From assembly GCF_000478275.1 (NCBI RefSeq), contig NZ_ASJB01000044.1, positions 99,228 through 163,227 of the forward strand: 64,000 nt of DNA, read 5' to 3'. The DNA comes from Amycolatopsis orientalis DSM 40040 = KCTC 9412 (GTDB taxonomy: Bacteria; Actinomycetota; Actinomycetes; Mycobacteriales; Pseudonocardiaceae). Of this stretch, positions 16,637 to 25,342 are shown one piece after another. A program made the position numbers and the translations under genes. A model generated the notes under the pieces. That model did no database searches and was not told the origin of the DNA. It was given only the letters and a program-made list of their open reading frames with translations. Each line of letters opens with the position of its first letter. Within the stretch, counting starts at the first letter, position 1.

Positions 16637-17559
16637 CGGGCGTGTGGGCGGGCGTGCTCGGCGTCGCCGCGGTGGCGGCGATCGCCTGCGCTGTCGCCGC
16701 CTTCCACCCACCCGCCGCGCGGTCGATAACACCGGGTAAGGCGCGTGACGCGAGCTGGAGGACGTTCACGGCGCGGATACCGCGGCGGCGGGTGGTCGTC
16801 GCGGTGGCCGCGGGCGGGGTCGTGTGGTGGGGCACCGGCTGGCCGGTCGCCATCATCGTGACCGTCGCCGCGGTGCTGAACGTGCCGACTCTGGCCCACG
16901 GACACGACGCCCGCCGGGTGATCGCGCGGTTGGACGCCCTCGCGAGCTGGGTCCGGCGTCTCGCCGATGTCCTGGCCTCCGGAGCCGGCGGACTGGAGCA
17001 AGCGATCACCACCTCCGCCCGCACCGCACCCGAAGCACTGGCCGGCGAGATCGAAACCCTCGCGGTCCGACTGCGGACCCGCGGTCTGGAGGCAGCGCTC
17101 CGCGCCTTCGCCGAAGACGTGGGCGACGAAGCCACCGACGAAGTCGTGCTCGCGCTGATCCTGCGCGCCCGCGCGGGCGGCCGCGGACTGGTCGACATTC
17201 TCGACAGCAAGGCCACCGCCCTGGAACGCGAGGTCGTCGCCCGCCGCGACATCGAAGCCGACCGCGCGAAACCCCGCACCGATGTCCGCGCCATCCTCGG
17301 CATCACCGCGCTCCTGCTCACCGGGCTGGTCCTGTTCGCGGGCGAGTTCCTGTCGCCGTTCACCGGCCTGCTCGGTCAGCTCGTGATGGCCGGAATCGGC
17401 GGCCTGCTGGCTGCGGCCGGGTGGTGGATGCACCTGCTCACCCGAACCCGCCGCCCCGCCCGCCTGCTCGGCGTCACCTCGAGGATCCCGCCCGGGACAC
17501 CGAAACCGAGGCGCACACCCAGTACTGCCGCCCGCCTCGAGGCAGAGGTGCCACGATGA
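16633..17559 (+). CDS. tadB: TadB-like membrane platform protein
   Basis: 308 aa, ATGA overlap with tadA. There are two hydrophobic N-terminal segments, a cytoplasmic GspF/TadB domain with 'RRLADVLASGAGGLEQAITTSA' and 'RARAGGRGLVDILDSKA', then two C-terminal membrane segments. It forms the inner-membrane platform on which TadA works, together with TadC. The length is normal for the family. Confidence 0.85.
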   Translation: MTGVWAGVLGVAAVAAIACAVAAFHPPAARSITPGKARDASWRTFTARIPRRRVVVAVAAGGVVWWGTGWPVAIIVTVAAVLNVPTLAHGHDARRVIARLDALASWVRRLADVLASGAGGLEQAITTSARTAPEALAGEIETLAVRLRTRGLEAALRAFAEDVGDEATDEVVLALILRARAGGRGLVDILDSKATALEREVVARRDIEADRAKPRTDVRAILGITALLLTGLVLFAGEFLSPFTGLLGQLVMAGIGGLLAAAGWWMHLLTRTRRPARLLGVTSRIPPGTPKPRRTPSTAARLEAEVPR

Positions 17560-18461
17560 ACCCCGGAATCACCGCTGCGTTGCTCGGCGCGCTGGGCGGA
17601 CTGGCGCTGGTCTGCGTATTGCTGGCGCTGCTGCGCCCGGCACCGGTCAACGTCGCCGCCGCGGTCGCCGAGCTGGACGACCGTGCCGCCCGCCGTGCTG
17701 ACGGGGCACCGCCACGCAGCCGCTGGTCCACCCCGATCGAGCGCGTGGCCGGGGTCTCCGGACGGTCGTCGAACCGCTGGTGGGGCATCCCCGCTACCGA
17801 CCTCGACGTGCTCGATCAGACCGCCGACCGCTACCTTGCCCGCCGTCTGGGGTGGGCCGTGGGCGCTGCCGGAACCGTGCTCGCGGTGGCCGGGCTGGGC
17901 TGGTTCGGCGGAATCGGTTTGTCCACCACGGTGGTGGTCCTGGCCGTGATCGCCGGCGCGGCGGCCGGATCGATGGTGCCGGTCCTGGCTGTGCAGGAGG
18001 ACGCCGCCCGGGCGCGGGAGGAATTCCGTCGCGCCACCGCCGCCTACCTCGACCTCGTCGCACAGGAACGCGCCACCGGCCGAGCACCCAGCCAGGCGCT
18101 GAGCGAAGCCGCCGCAGTCGGGGACTCGTGGGTCTTCGCTCGGATCAGCCGCACACTCGGCCGCGCGACACGAACCGGTCATACCCCATGGGAAGCCCTC
18201 GCCCGGCTGGGGAAACGCATGGGAGTCGTCGAACTCAGCGACCTGGCCGACATCCTCGCCACCGCAGCCGACGGCGCCGCCATCTACACCACCCTGATCG
18301 CCAAATCGAACTCGCTGCGCGCCGCCGCGCTGGCCGCCGACAAAACCGACGCCAACGCCCGCTCCCAACGCCTCGCGCTCCCCGTAGCCCTGTTGCTGGT
18401 CGCGTTCCTGCTCCTGGTCATGTACCCCGCCATGATCCGGCTTGCCGCAGGCGGTGGCTAG
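17556..18461 (+). CDS. tadC: TadC-like membrane platform protein
   Basis: 301 aa, ATGA overlap with tadB. It has an N-terminal membrane segment, a paired segment near residues 100-145, a cytoplasmic GspF-like region ('LDLVAQERATGRAPSQALSEAA', 'LARLGKRMGVVELSDLADILATAAD') and a final hydrophobic helix. It pairs with TadB. The operon seems to pause here: an intergenic hairpin and a fresh ribosome site follow. Confidence 0.85.
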   Translation: MNPGITAALLGALGGLALVCVLLALLRPAPVNVAAAVAELDDRAARRADGAPPRSRWSTPIERVAGVSGRSSNRWWGIPATDLDVLDQTADRYLARRLGWAVGAAGTVLAVAGLGWFGGIGLSTTVVVLAVIAGAAAGSMVPVLAVQEDAARAREEFRRATAAYLDLVAQERATGRAPSQALSEAAAVGDSWVFARISRTLGRATRTGHTPWEALARLGKRMGVVELSDLADILATAADGAAIYTTLIAKSNSLRAAALAADKTDANARSQRLALPVALLLVAFLLLVMYPAMIRLAAGGG

Positions 18462-18470
18462 CCGAAACCA

Positions 18471-18491
18471 GCGACGACACCCTGTCGTCGC
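18471..18491 (+). terminator. Intra-operon hairpin after tadC
   Basis: GCGACGAC / GTCGTCGC, a perfect 8-bp stem with a 5-nt loop 10 bp after the tadC stop. It has no T-run, so it may be a partial terminator or processing site that separates assembly genes from the pilin genes. Confidence 0.45.
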
Positions 18492-18547
18492 TACCTCCAC
18501 TTTCCCCTTCCAGAGAACGAATCGACCCCGGCTGAAGGAGAAGCACG

Positions 18548-19525
18548 ATGCGCCACCAGGAATCGCCTGCAAAGGTGCCGCCGGTGCTTGACTGCGTGCT
18601 CCCCGACGGCTATGCCACCGTGCTGCTCAATCCTGCGATCACCAGGTGGCAGTGGCGGCGCAGGCAAGCCCTCGGTCTCGTCCGGCCTCTGACCATCCTC
18701 AAAGGACTTCTCGCCGCGGGGCTGGCCATACAGGTATCCAGCGCCGGTCACGGCTTCGGCGAGAAATTCGGCATCGGCTTGGTGGCCCTAATACTGGTGC
18801 TCGGTGTCATGCGTGTCTTTAGCCGCCCAGCCACAGAGAACTCGTTCGAGTATGAAGGAGTGCCGCGGCTCCGGCTTCGGCGAGGGGAGTTCCACCGGCG
18901 CCGCGATTTCGATGACCTGGGTGCAGATTCCCGCCAACTGGTAGCCGAGTTGCTTTCGGGAGTAAAGGAGCTGTACCGGAGCCCGGCGCTCGCCTGGCTC
19001 GATCCCGCATTGCCGGGTGAGATCCACACAGTGGTGTGGCGGACTTTGTGCTGTCTCGACCACAGCCGCGAGGCCCGTGCTCTTGCTCAGGAGGTCGCTG
19101 CCGAGCTCGACACGACCGATGACCTGGTCGCCGCGACGCGGCGAGCGGTCGACGACGTCGATTCGAGCCTGCGGGAGGTAGCGCGGCATGTGCGAGGGTG
19201 CGTCGTGCTCTGTCGTGCATGGGAACAGAAACTCCGGCGACGCGATCTCGCTGCCCGCGTCAGTCACACGCTGGCCACCATCCCGGGGCGAGACCACCTC
19301 ACCAGGTTGTCGCGGGACTCCGACGCGTTGCCGCGAAACGTGTTCGCTCACGTCACCGCGGCACGAGATATCACGCATTCCGGGGCATTCCCGTGGGAGC
19401 AACCTCCGTCCGAGTGGCCCGGCGCAGGTTGCCTTCCGGTCGGGCGAATCAGCAACATGGCTAACCGCGAGGAGGCAGCCGTGTCCAAGTATTCGACTAG
19501 TAAGCCTTATAGGCCAACGACTTAA
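18548..19525 (+). CDS. Hypothetical membrane-anchored protein between tadC and the pilin gene
   Basis: 325 aa, ATG 18548 with AAGGAG 8 bp upstream. Two hydrophobic segments lie at residues about 48-95. A long helical, charged cytoplasmic domain (about 120-260) follows, with many Asp/Arg/Leu and a possible coiled coil ('VAAELDTTDDLVAATRRAVDDVD'). The C-terminal 60 residues are Pro/Ser-rich. No family recognised. Its place inside the Tad operon suggests a species-specific assembly or regulatory factor. The codon use seems slightly less GC-biased than in tadA-C. Confidence 0.6.
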   Translation: MRHQESPAKVPPVLDCVLPDGYATVLLNPAITRWQWRRRQALGLVRPLTILKGLLAAGLAIQVSSAGHGFGEKFGIGLVALILVLGVMRVFSRPATENSFEYEGVPRLRLRRGEFHRRRDFDDLGADSRQLVAELLSGVKELYRSPALAWLDPALPGEIHTVVWRTLCCLDHSREARALAQEVAAELDTTDDLVAATRRAVDDVDSSLREVARHVRGCVVLCRAWEQKLRRRDLAARVSHTLATIPGRDHLTRLSRDSDALPRNVFAHVTAARDITHSGAFPWEQPPSEWPGAGCLPVGRISNMANREEAAVSKYSTSKPYRPTT

Positions 19526-19547
19526 TCGTGAAAGGAGAACGAGACTC

Positions 19548-19802
19548 ATGCTTAACCATCTCAAGCGCTGCGCGACCACAGTCCGGCGACGCGGCGCCCG
19601 GCTCGGGCTGTTCCTCACCGTGTGGGTGCTCAGCTTCGTCGTCACTGCAGAAGACCAGTGGACGCGGGCCCGTGCATCGGGAGACCGCGGATCCGAGTCC
19701 GTGGAAAAGGCGGTCCTCGTCGCGATCGGCCTCGCCGTGGCCATCGGGCTTGGCTTCGCCATCCGTGCCGCTGTCCAGACTTACCAAGGCCAGATCAAGT
19801 GA
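19548..19802 (+). CDS. Flp-like major pilin candidate
   Basis: 84 aa, ATG 19548 with AAAGGAGA upstream. The segment 'RGSESVEKAVLVAIGLAVAI' is a type IVb prepilin signature: Gly48 followed by S-E-S-V-E, placing Glu at +5 of a 36-residue mature pilin whose rest is a hydrophobic helix and a short polar tail, the size expected for Flp. Odd point: the leader is 48 residues long and holds its own hydrophobic stretch (residues 19-34), whereas Flp leaders are normally 10-25 residues. The substrate would be processed by the A24 peptidase encoded at 11165. Confidence 0.7.
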   Translation: MLNHLKRCATTVRRRGARLGLFLTVWVLSFVVTAEDQWTRARASGDRGSESVEKAVLVAIGLAVAIGLGFAIRAAVQTYQGQIK

Positions 19803-19847
19803 ACCTGTATGTGCCAGGAAGCCCTTAACTGCAAAGGAGACCACACA

Positions 19848-20270
19848 ATGCCGACCGCTGAGGAGATCGAACGACGTGTCGAAATAGCAGACACTGCTCG
19901 GAGTGAGAGGAGGTCCGCCGCGGCACGGCGCGTCGGTGACTTGGCAGATCGCCACGCCGAGCTGGCCGAGCAACTCGGCGGCATCGAACGCGAGCTGGGT
20001 GAGGTGCTGGCCGAGTCCGGCGACGTGATCGAGATCGACGAGCTGGCCGCCTTTACCGACGTCCCCGCAACCGAGCTCGCCCGCTGGCTTAACAACGCCA
20101 AACCCGGACGCGCCAAGCGGAAGAAGTCCACCGGAACGAATCCTGCGAAGACCACCCAAGCCCGGAAGCCGGCCGCTTCACCCCAGCCAGCGCACACCAA
20201 CGTCGCCGCCGCGCAGGACATTCCACTCGCGCGCAGCGGCACCGTTCCTCTCCCGGCGGTAGCGTCGTGA
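19848..20270 (+). CDS. Hypothetical helical protein, 140 aa, in the Tad operon
   Basis: ATG 19848, AAAGGAGA 8 bp upstream. Residues 1-65 are a predicted coiled coil rich in Glu/Arg/Ala, and 'EIDELAAFTDVPATELARWLNN' looks like a small helix-turn-helix or winged region. A Lys/Pro/Ala-rich disordered tail follows. It has no signal peptide and is cytoplasmic. Its GTGA junction with the next gene couples it to the first TadE-like gene. Function unknown; a DNA- or pilus-regulatory role is possible. Confidence 0.6.
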   Translation: MPTAEEIERRVEIADTARSERRSAAARRVGDLADRHAELAEQLGGIERELGEVLAESGDVIEIDELAAFTDVPATELARWLNNAKPGRAKRKKSTGTNPAKTTQARKPAASPQPAHTNVAAAQDIPLARSGTVPLPAVAS

Positions 20271-20740
20271 CGACATCAACATTCCCTCTCCGTCACGACG
20301 ACCGGCCACTATGGACACGGTGTCGGGTATTCGTGCGGGCACGGCTTCACGACGACAGGGGAGTGGAGTCCGTCGGCTTGGCCGTGCTGTTTCCGTTGGT
20401 GTTGCTGCTGATTCTCGCTGTGGTGCAAGGCGGCTTGTGGTGGCACGCGCACTCCGTGGCCGCTCACGCGGCACAGGCCGGTGTGGATGTCGGGCGTCCT
20501 GTCGGCGCCACGCAACCCGTCGCGGCCGCCGCCGCACGGTCGTTCGCCGACCGCGCAGGCCCCGGTGTCCTGACCTCACCCGAGGTTCGTGCCACCATGA
20601 CCGCCGACACTGTCCAGGTCGCGGTGTCCGGCACGACGGTCCGGCTGCTGCCGATCCCCGGCCTTGATATCGGGGTCGAAGTGAGCGCGCGAGCGGTCAA
20701 GGAGCGCTTCACCACGTCGATGACCGGGGGCGGCTCGTGA
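20267..20740 (+). CDS. TadE-like pseudopilin
   Basis: 157 aa, GTG start in a GTGA overlap. After a basic N-terminus, 'DRGVESVGLAVLFPLVLLLI' is the G-x-x-S-V hydrophobic core of TadE/TadF/TadG-type minor pilins, followed by 'QGGLWWHAHSVAAHAAQAGVD', the usual conserved helix. The extracellular remainder is about 100 residues. It is a probable minor pilin processed at the Gly. Confidence 0.75.
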   Translation: MTTSTFPLRHDDRPLWTRCRVFVRARLHDDRGVESVGLAVLFPLVLLLILAVVQGGLWWHAHSVAAHAAQAGVDVGRPVGATQPVAAAAARSFADRAGPGVLTSPEVRATMTADTVQVAVSGTTVRLLPIPGLDIGVEVSARAVKERFTTSMTGGGS

Positions 20741-21186
20741 CTCGCCATGCACGTGCGCTTCGTCTCGGTCGGTTGCGGACAGATACGGGTTCCGTCAGCG
20801 TCGAAGCCGCGGTGCTCGTGCCCGCCGTGATCATCGTCGGGCTGCTGATCATCGCGGGTGCCCGTGTCAGCTCCGCGGAGCAAGCCGTCGACAACGCCGC
20901 CACAGCGGCTGCACGCGCCGCGTCGATCGCCCGCAGCCCTCACTCGGCACAGCAGGCCGGAGCGGCTGTGGCTCGTGAGCGTCTCGGGCGTGAGGGCATT
21001 ACCTGCCAGGAGACCAGTGTGTCGGTCGACGCCAGCCAGATCGCCGTCGGCCGCGCAGGCTTGGTGAGGGCCAGTGTGACGTGCCGTGTCGCGCTCAGCG
21101 ACCTCGCCCTCCCCGTTCCCGGCGGTACTCGCCTGATCACCAGTTCGTTTACCAGCCCTGCCGATCCGTACCGGGGACGGCCATGA
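20737..21186 (+). CDS. TadE/TadF-like pseudopilin
   Basis: 149 aa, GTG start in a GTGA overlap. 'DTGSVSVEAAVLVPAVIIVG' has Gly followed by S-V-S-V-E with Glu at +5, then a hydrophobic helix and 'AEQAVDNAATAAARAASIA'. Two extracellular Cys are present ('ITCQET...VTCRVAL'), which may form a disulfide. Confidence 0.75.
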   Translation: MTRHARALRLGRLRTDTGSVSVEAAVLVPAVIIVGLLIIAGARVSSAEQAVDNAATAAARAASIARSPHSAQQAGAAVARERLGREGITCQETSVSVDASQIAVGRAGLVRASVTCRVALSDLALPVPGGTRLITSSFTSPADPYRGRP

Positions 21187-21596
21187 TCACCGTGGCACGG
21201 CCACGGGATGCCGGGTCGCTCAGCGTGATGATCGCGGTCCTGGTGCCCGCGTTGCTGTTCGTGCTCGCCTTGGTCGTCGACGGCTCCGCCCGGCTGCGGA
21301 CCATCGCCCGCGCCGACGCCCTGGCCACCGAAGCCGCCCGCGCCGCCAACACGGCCGTGGACACCCGCAGCGCGCAGGTCGGCATCGACACCGCCACGGC
21401 CGCCCGGACTGCGGGCGACTACCTCGCTCGTACCGGGCACCCCGGCCAGGTCAGCATTACCGGTACCCGCACGGTCCGGGTGACGGTCACGGTCACCGAG
21501 CCCGCGCCCATCGGACTGCTCGGCCGTAGTGTGCAGGCCACCGGTACCGCGGTGGCCGAACTCGGTGTCGGGACCCGCGACGGCGGACTGCCATGA
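21183..21596 (+). CDS. TadG-like minor pilus protein
   Basis: 137 aa, ATG 21183 (ATGA overlap). 'DAGSLSVMIAVLVPALLFVL' resembles the TadE/G N-terminal segment, but the +5 residue is Met rather than Glu, as is common for TadG-like proteins that are not processed as pilins. The small extracellular domain is rich in Thr and Val. It is shorter than classical TadG and lacks a VWA domain. Confidence 0.65.
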   Translation: MITVARPRDAGSLSVMIAVLVPALLFVLALVVDGSARLRTIARADALATEAARAANTAVDTRSAQVGIDTATAARTAGDYLARTGHPGQVSITGTRTVRVTVTVTEPAPIGLLGRSVQATGTAVAELGVGTRDGGLP

Positions 21597-24505
21597 CCTC
21601 CCCGGCGGTACAGCGCGTCCGCGGCACGCTCGCCGCGCTGGCTCTGCTCGCCTTCGTCGCCGGTATCCCGAGCGGGCTGCTGGCCCTTGGCGCCGATCCC
21701 GCCCGCCTGATTCCCGACCGCTGGCCAGACCCGGTACAGATCACCCAGTGGCCCGAGCAGATCTGGGCCACGCTGCGCTGGGCGTGGATCACCGGCGACC
21801 TGGTGATCTGGCTGATCGTCGCCGTGGCATGGACGGGCTGGCTGGCCCTCACCGTATCCGTGATCGTCGAAGTGATCCGCCAGACCGGCCGAGCCGCCCG
21901 CAGCCCGCTGCGGCGGATCCCGACCGGCCGGTGGATCGCCGGGCTCGTCGCCGCCGTCCTGATCGCCACGTCCGCGGGCACCGCGGCAGCGTCCGGACTC
22001 CCCGCCACGCCGACCGCGGCCACCGCGCCACCACGGCCTCACCCGAACCCGGCCAGCGCGACCCGCGATTCCGCCGCGGGCACGGCGACGACAACCACGC
22101 ACGGCGCGATCCCGTACACGGTGGTGCACGGCGACACCCTGTGGGACCTCGCCGAACGCCATCTTGGCGACGGCAGGCGGTACCACGAGATCGTGCGGCT
22201 CAACCCCGGCCTGCTCGCCGGCAACCCGGACGACCTCGTACCCGCCTGGACCCTGCTGCTCCCGCCAGACGCCGCCGGTCTTCCCCCGCGCCACGCCACC
22301 ACCTCGCAGACCGGACGGACCGTCACCGTGCAGCCCGCGGACACCCTCACCGGCATCGCCGAGCGCCACCTCGGCGACCCGGACGCCTGGCGCGTGCTCT
22401 TCGCCCTCAACGCCGGGCGGCCCCAGCCCGATGGCCGTGCCCTGCGCCACCCCGACCAGCTCCTACCCGGCTGGACGCTCGCCCTACCCGCCATCGCGCC
22501 AACCGCACCACCGGCAGAAACGCAGGAACCACCGCCGAGCGTGCCTGCATCCGAACTCCCGGACGATCCATCCCCCACCGGCCAAACACCCCCGCCCACA
22601 CCCGGGTACGAACTGCAGAAGCCCGCCGCGTCCGGAGACGGCGGTGTGTCGCTGCCGGGCGGGGCGTTCGTCGGCCTCGGACTGGCCGCTCTGATCACCT
22701 TGGCGACGGTCACGGTCCGAATGCGACGTCGCCGCTGGTACCGGCCTGGTGTCCGAACCGACGGCGATCCTGCGGGATCGCCGGTCGTGCGCGCTCTGCG
22801 CATCGCTCACGACGTCGCCACGCAACCTCCGGCCGACCAGGAGACTCCGGCGACCGAACCGACGAACTCCCGACACACCCGGCAGGTCGAGCTGGACACC
22901 CGCGACCGAGCTAAGGCCGTCGTCCGCGCCGCACACCCGAAGACACCCGGGACCACGGTCGGCATCCGGGACGGACACACCATCGCGCTCGACCTCGCCC
23001 AGGCACAAGGCCTCGGGCTCGTCGGGCCCGGCGCCCGATCCTCCACGCTGGCCCTCATCGTCACCCTGCTCGCGCAAGCCGCCAGCGACGGACTCGACGC
23101 CACGATCGTCATCCCACGCCCAGTCGCCCGCTCCCTGTTCGGGGACACCATCCCGGACCACGTACCGCAACGGCTGAGAATCGTCGACGACCTGCCCGCG
23201 GCTCTCGACGCTCTGGAAGCCGAACTGCTCGCCCGCACGCACGGCCAGAGCCTCGCCGGGAATGACCCGGATACCCAGACACCTCGCCCGTCGAGTCGCC
23301 CCGGGCCCTTTCTCATCGTGGCCGCGCCCAGCGCGGACGCAGACCGGCGCCTGCACGCCATCCTCGAGACCGGAGCCCACCTCGGCCTCACAGGGTTGCT
23401 CCTCGGCCCATGGCGTCCCGGCGGCACCGTGCGCGTGACCGGTGACGGCATCGTCGACACGGCTTCCCCGGCACTCACCGGCAACCTCGCCGGCGCGCGG
23501 CTCTTCACGCTCCCAGACGCCGACGCCCGCGACCTGCTCGCACTGCTCCACGCCGCCGAGCCCGACCGCGCCGAACCGTCACAGCGCTCCGCATGCGTCG
23601 ATAGCGTGGCCATGACCACCTCCGACTACGAATTCAGTAAAGCCAGTCCCGAACACGAGCCTGAAGCGGCTCCGCCAACTACGCAACGGGACATTGGGCC
23701 GGTAGAGACCCGCACCGCGGACCGATCCCCGGATCGGTCGCTGCGGTTGCAGGTAGTCGGCCGTCTCCGCCTGAACCGCACCGGCCCCGAACCGTACGAC
23801 CTTGTCGAAGCGCTCGCGCCGCGACAACGGGAGATCCTCGTCTACCTGGCATTGCACCGCGAAGGCTGCCGCCGCGAAACCCTCAGCGCCGCGCTCTGGC
23901 CTGACGCACCGGCCGATCGCCCCTACAACACCTTCCACGCAACGCTGTCCCAGCTCCGCCGAAGCCTCCGCCGCGCCACGGAGAATGACGCCCTCGACAT
24001 CATCACCACCCAGGACGGCCACTACGCCCTCAACGAACAGCTCGTGACCGTCGACCTCTGGCAGCTGCACGATGCGCTCACCGCCAGCCGAACCAGCACA
24101 CCGGCTGAGGCCACCGAGGCGCTGAACGCCGCGATCGCGCTCTACCGCGGAGACCTCGCCGAAGGCATCACCGCCGACTGGATCGACGGACCCCGCGAAG
24201 CGCTCCGCCGCGACGTCCTCGATGCGTTCAGCACCCTGATCCGCGCAACTCGTCGCGACGCGCCCGAACACTCTCTCGCCCTGCTGGAACAAGCCTGGCA
24301 GCTCGATCCCTACAACGAAGCGATCTACCGGGACCTCATGCGCACCCAAGCCCGTCTCGGCCAGTACGACAGCGTCCCGCGCACGCTGCGGCTCCTCGCC
24401 ACGATGCTCTCCGAACTCGGAGAGCATCCTGCCCGAGACACCGTCACCCTCGCCGCCGCACTTCAGCAACCGAGGAACGCCTTCCCGGACAGGCAAGCTA
24501 GCTGA
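21593..24505 (+). CDS. Large membrane protein with LysM repeats and a C-terminal BTAD/SARP-type domain
   Basis: 970 aa, ATGA overlap with the TadG-like gene. Residues 1-140 contain three hydrophobic segments. LysM domains lie at about 165-220 ('YTVVHGDTLWDLAERHLG') and about 240-300 ('VTVQPADTLTGIAERHLG'). A Pro-rich linker and one further membrane segment (about 360-380) follow. The cytoplasmic part has an alpha/beta region about 440-640, then a winged-helix plus BTAD domain from about 715 ('LAPRQREILVYLALHREGCRR', 'RPYNTFHATLSQLRRSLRRA', 'LLEQAWQLDPYNEAIYRDLMR'). It could sense the wall outside and regulate transcription or assembly inside. This architecture is known next to actinobacterial Tad loci; the mechanism is inference. 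Confidence 0.8.
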   Translation: MTSPAVQRVRGTLAALALLAFVAGIPSGLLALGADPARLIPDRWPDPVQITQWPEQIWATLRWAWITGDLVIWLIVAVAWTGWLALTVSVIVEVIRQTGRAARSPLRRIPTGRWIAGLVAAVLIATSAGTAAASGLPATPTAATAPPRPHPNPASATRDSAAGTATTTTHGAIPYTVVHGDTLWDLAERHLGDGRRYHEIVRLNPGLLAGNPDDLVPAWTLLLPPDAAGLPPRHATTSQTGRTVTVQPADTLTGIAERHLGDPDAWRVLFALNAGRPQPDGRALRHPDQLLPGWTLALPAIAPTAPPAETQEPPPSVPASELPDDPSPTGQTPPPTPGYELQKPAASGDGGVSLPGGAFVGLGLAALITLATVTVRMRRRRWYRPGVRTDGDPAGSPVVRALRIAHDVATQPPADQETPATEPTNSRHTRQVELDTRDRAKAVVRAAHPKTPGTTVGIRDGHTIALDLAQAQGLGLVGPGARSSTLALIVTLLAQAASDGLDATIVIPRPVARSLFGDTIPDHVPQRLRIVDDLPAALDALEAELLARTHGQSLAGNDPDTQTPRPSSRPGPFLIVAAPSADADRRLHAILETGAHLGLTGLLLGPWRPGGTVRVTGDGIVDTASPALTGNLAGARLFTLPDADARDLLALLHAAEPDRAEPSQRSACVDSVAMTTSDYEFSKASPEHEPEAAPPTTQRDIGPVETRTADRSPDRSLRLQVVGRLRLNRTGPEPYDLVEALAPRQREILVYLALHREGCRRETLSAALWPDAPADRPYNTFHATLSQLRRSLRRATENDALDIITTQDGHYALNEQLVTVDLWQLHDALTASRTSTPAEATEALNAAIALYRGDLAEGITADWIDGPREALRRDVLDAFSTLIRATRRDAPEHSLALLEQAWQLDPYNEAIYRDLMRTQARLGQYDSVPRTLRLLATMLSELGEHPARDTVTLAAALQQPRNAFPDRQAS

Positions 24506-25262
24506 CACGACTGAGCGAGCTGTCGCCGTCCCGCGCGCGTCCAACTTCGGTGCGACCATCATCGCCGGGCGCACTGCGCTCGAAGGGCAACTACTCGACG
24601 CCGGGAACCCCACTTGAGTTCATCCGGTGGGTCAACGCACAGCTGGGAATCAATGCCAGCACACCGTCCGAGGAGATCTCGGAGCCGGCGATCGACAACC
24701 CGGCCGAGGCAAGACATGCGACCAGCTACGTTCGAGCTTCGCGGACGTACTGCGGCGCTACCAGGATGACGTGCTCACGTGGCTTCGCCTGGGACCCGGG
24801 GCGATGCTGGGTGAGGCTCCGGGGGAGCGGGCCGCTGTCTCACTTGGCAGCAGTACTCCCCAGTGAGAAGTCGGCGCTCCATCAAGGTGGCAAGAGCTTG
24901 TCCGCCTACTTCTCCAGCTTCCTTTCCGCCTTCCTCTCCGGGGACCGGCTAGAGCGGAAGGGGCAGGGAACGTGCTTGTCGCAGCACAGGTACGTCGGCC
25001 CCCTTTCCTCTGTGCCTCCCAACTTCGGTGCCAGCAGGCATCTGAACAGTCTGTCGGGTGGGTGGTCGGCTTCCGTCTGTTTGGATTCGGCGGTGACGTT
25101 GGGCGCGATGGTTGCGTTCGCATCCCAGGGCTTCCCGACATCCGAAGTATTCTTCCGCCCCGCCAGCCACTGGCCGCGGGGCGGCTTGCTGGCCGCCGTG
25201 CTGTCCTGCGCGCATGACTGTCCACTATGGACCAACTGGCCGTTGCTTGAGATGGGGAACGA
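24506..25262. other. 757-bp region without a confident gene
   Basis: A 239-codon plus-strand frame (24550-25269) and a 109-codon minus-strand frame (24906-25235, TTG start, containing CCDKHVPC) overlap each other. Neither has a convincing ribosome site or family match. Composition is Ser/Pro/Arg-rich, typical of spurious high-GC frames. A decayed gene is possible. Confidence 0.35.
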
Positions 25263-25321
25263 CGCTTAGCGGCCGCTAAGCGCTCCCTGTGGCCAGCTAA
25301 GTACACCTAAGGCGCCCTTAG
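25263..25321 (+). promoter_or_regulatory. CTAAG palindrome cluster, probable operator
   Basis: A perfect 20-bp palindrome CGCTTAGCGGCCGCTAAGCG (25263-25282) is followed by GCTAAG, CCTAAG and CTAAG-GCGCC-CTTAG (25307-25321). That gives five CTAAG/CTTAG half-sites in 59 bp, ending about 20 bp before the start of the small-gene operon at 25343. The layout is typical of a multi-site repressor operator in a mobile element; the regulator is not identified. Confidence 0.55.
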
Positions 25322-25342
25322 TGCTCGGCGAAACTCGGCCCC

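Noticed and set aside
24550..25269. 239-codon plus-strand open frame after the LysM-BTAD gene
   Set aside because: No ribosome site, Ser/Pro/Arg-rich composition, overlaps an opposite-strand frame, and no recognisable domain; long open frames are common by chance at this GC.
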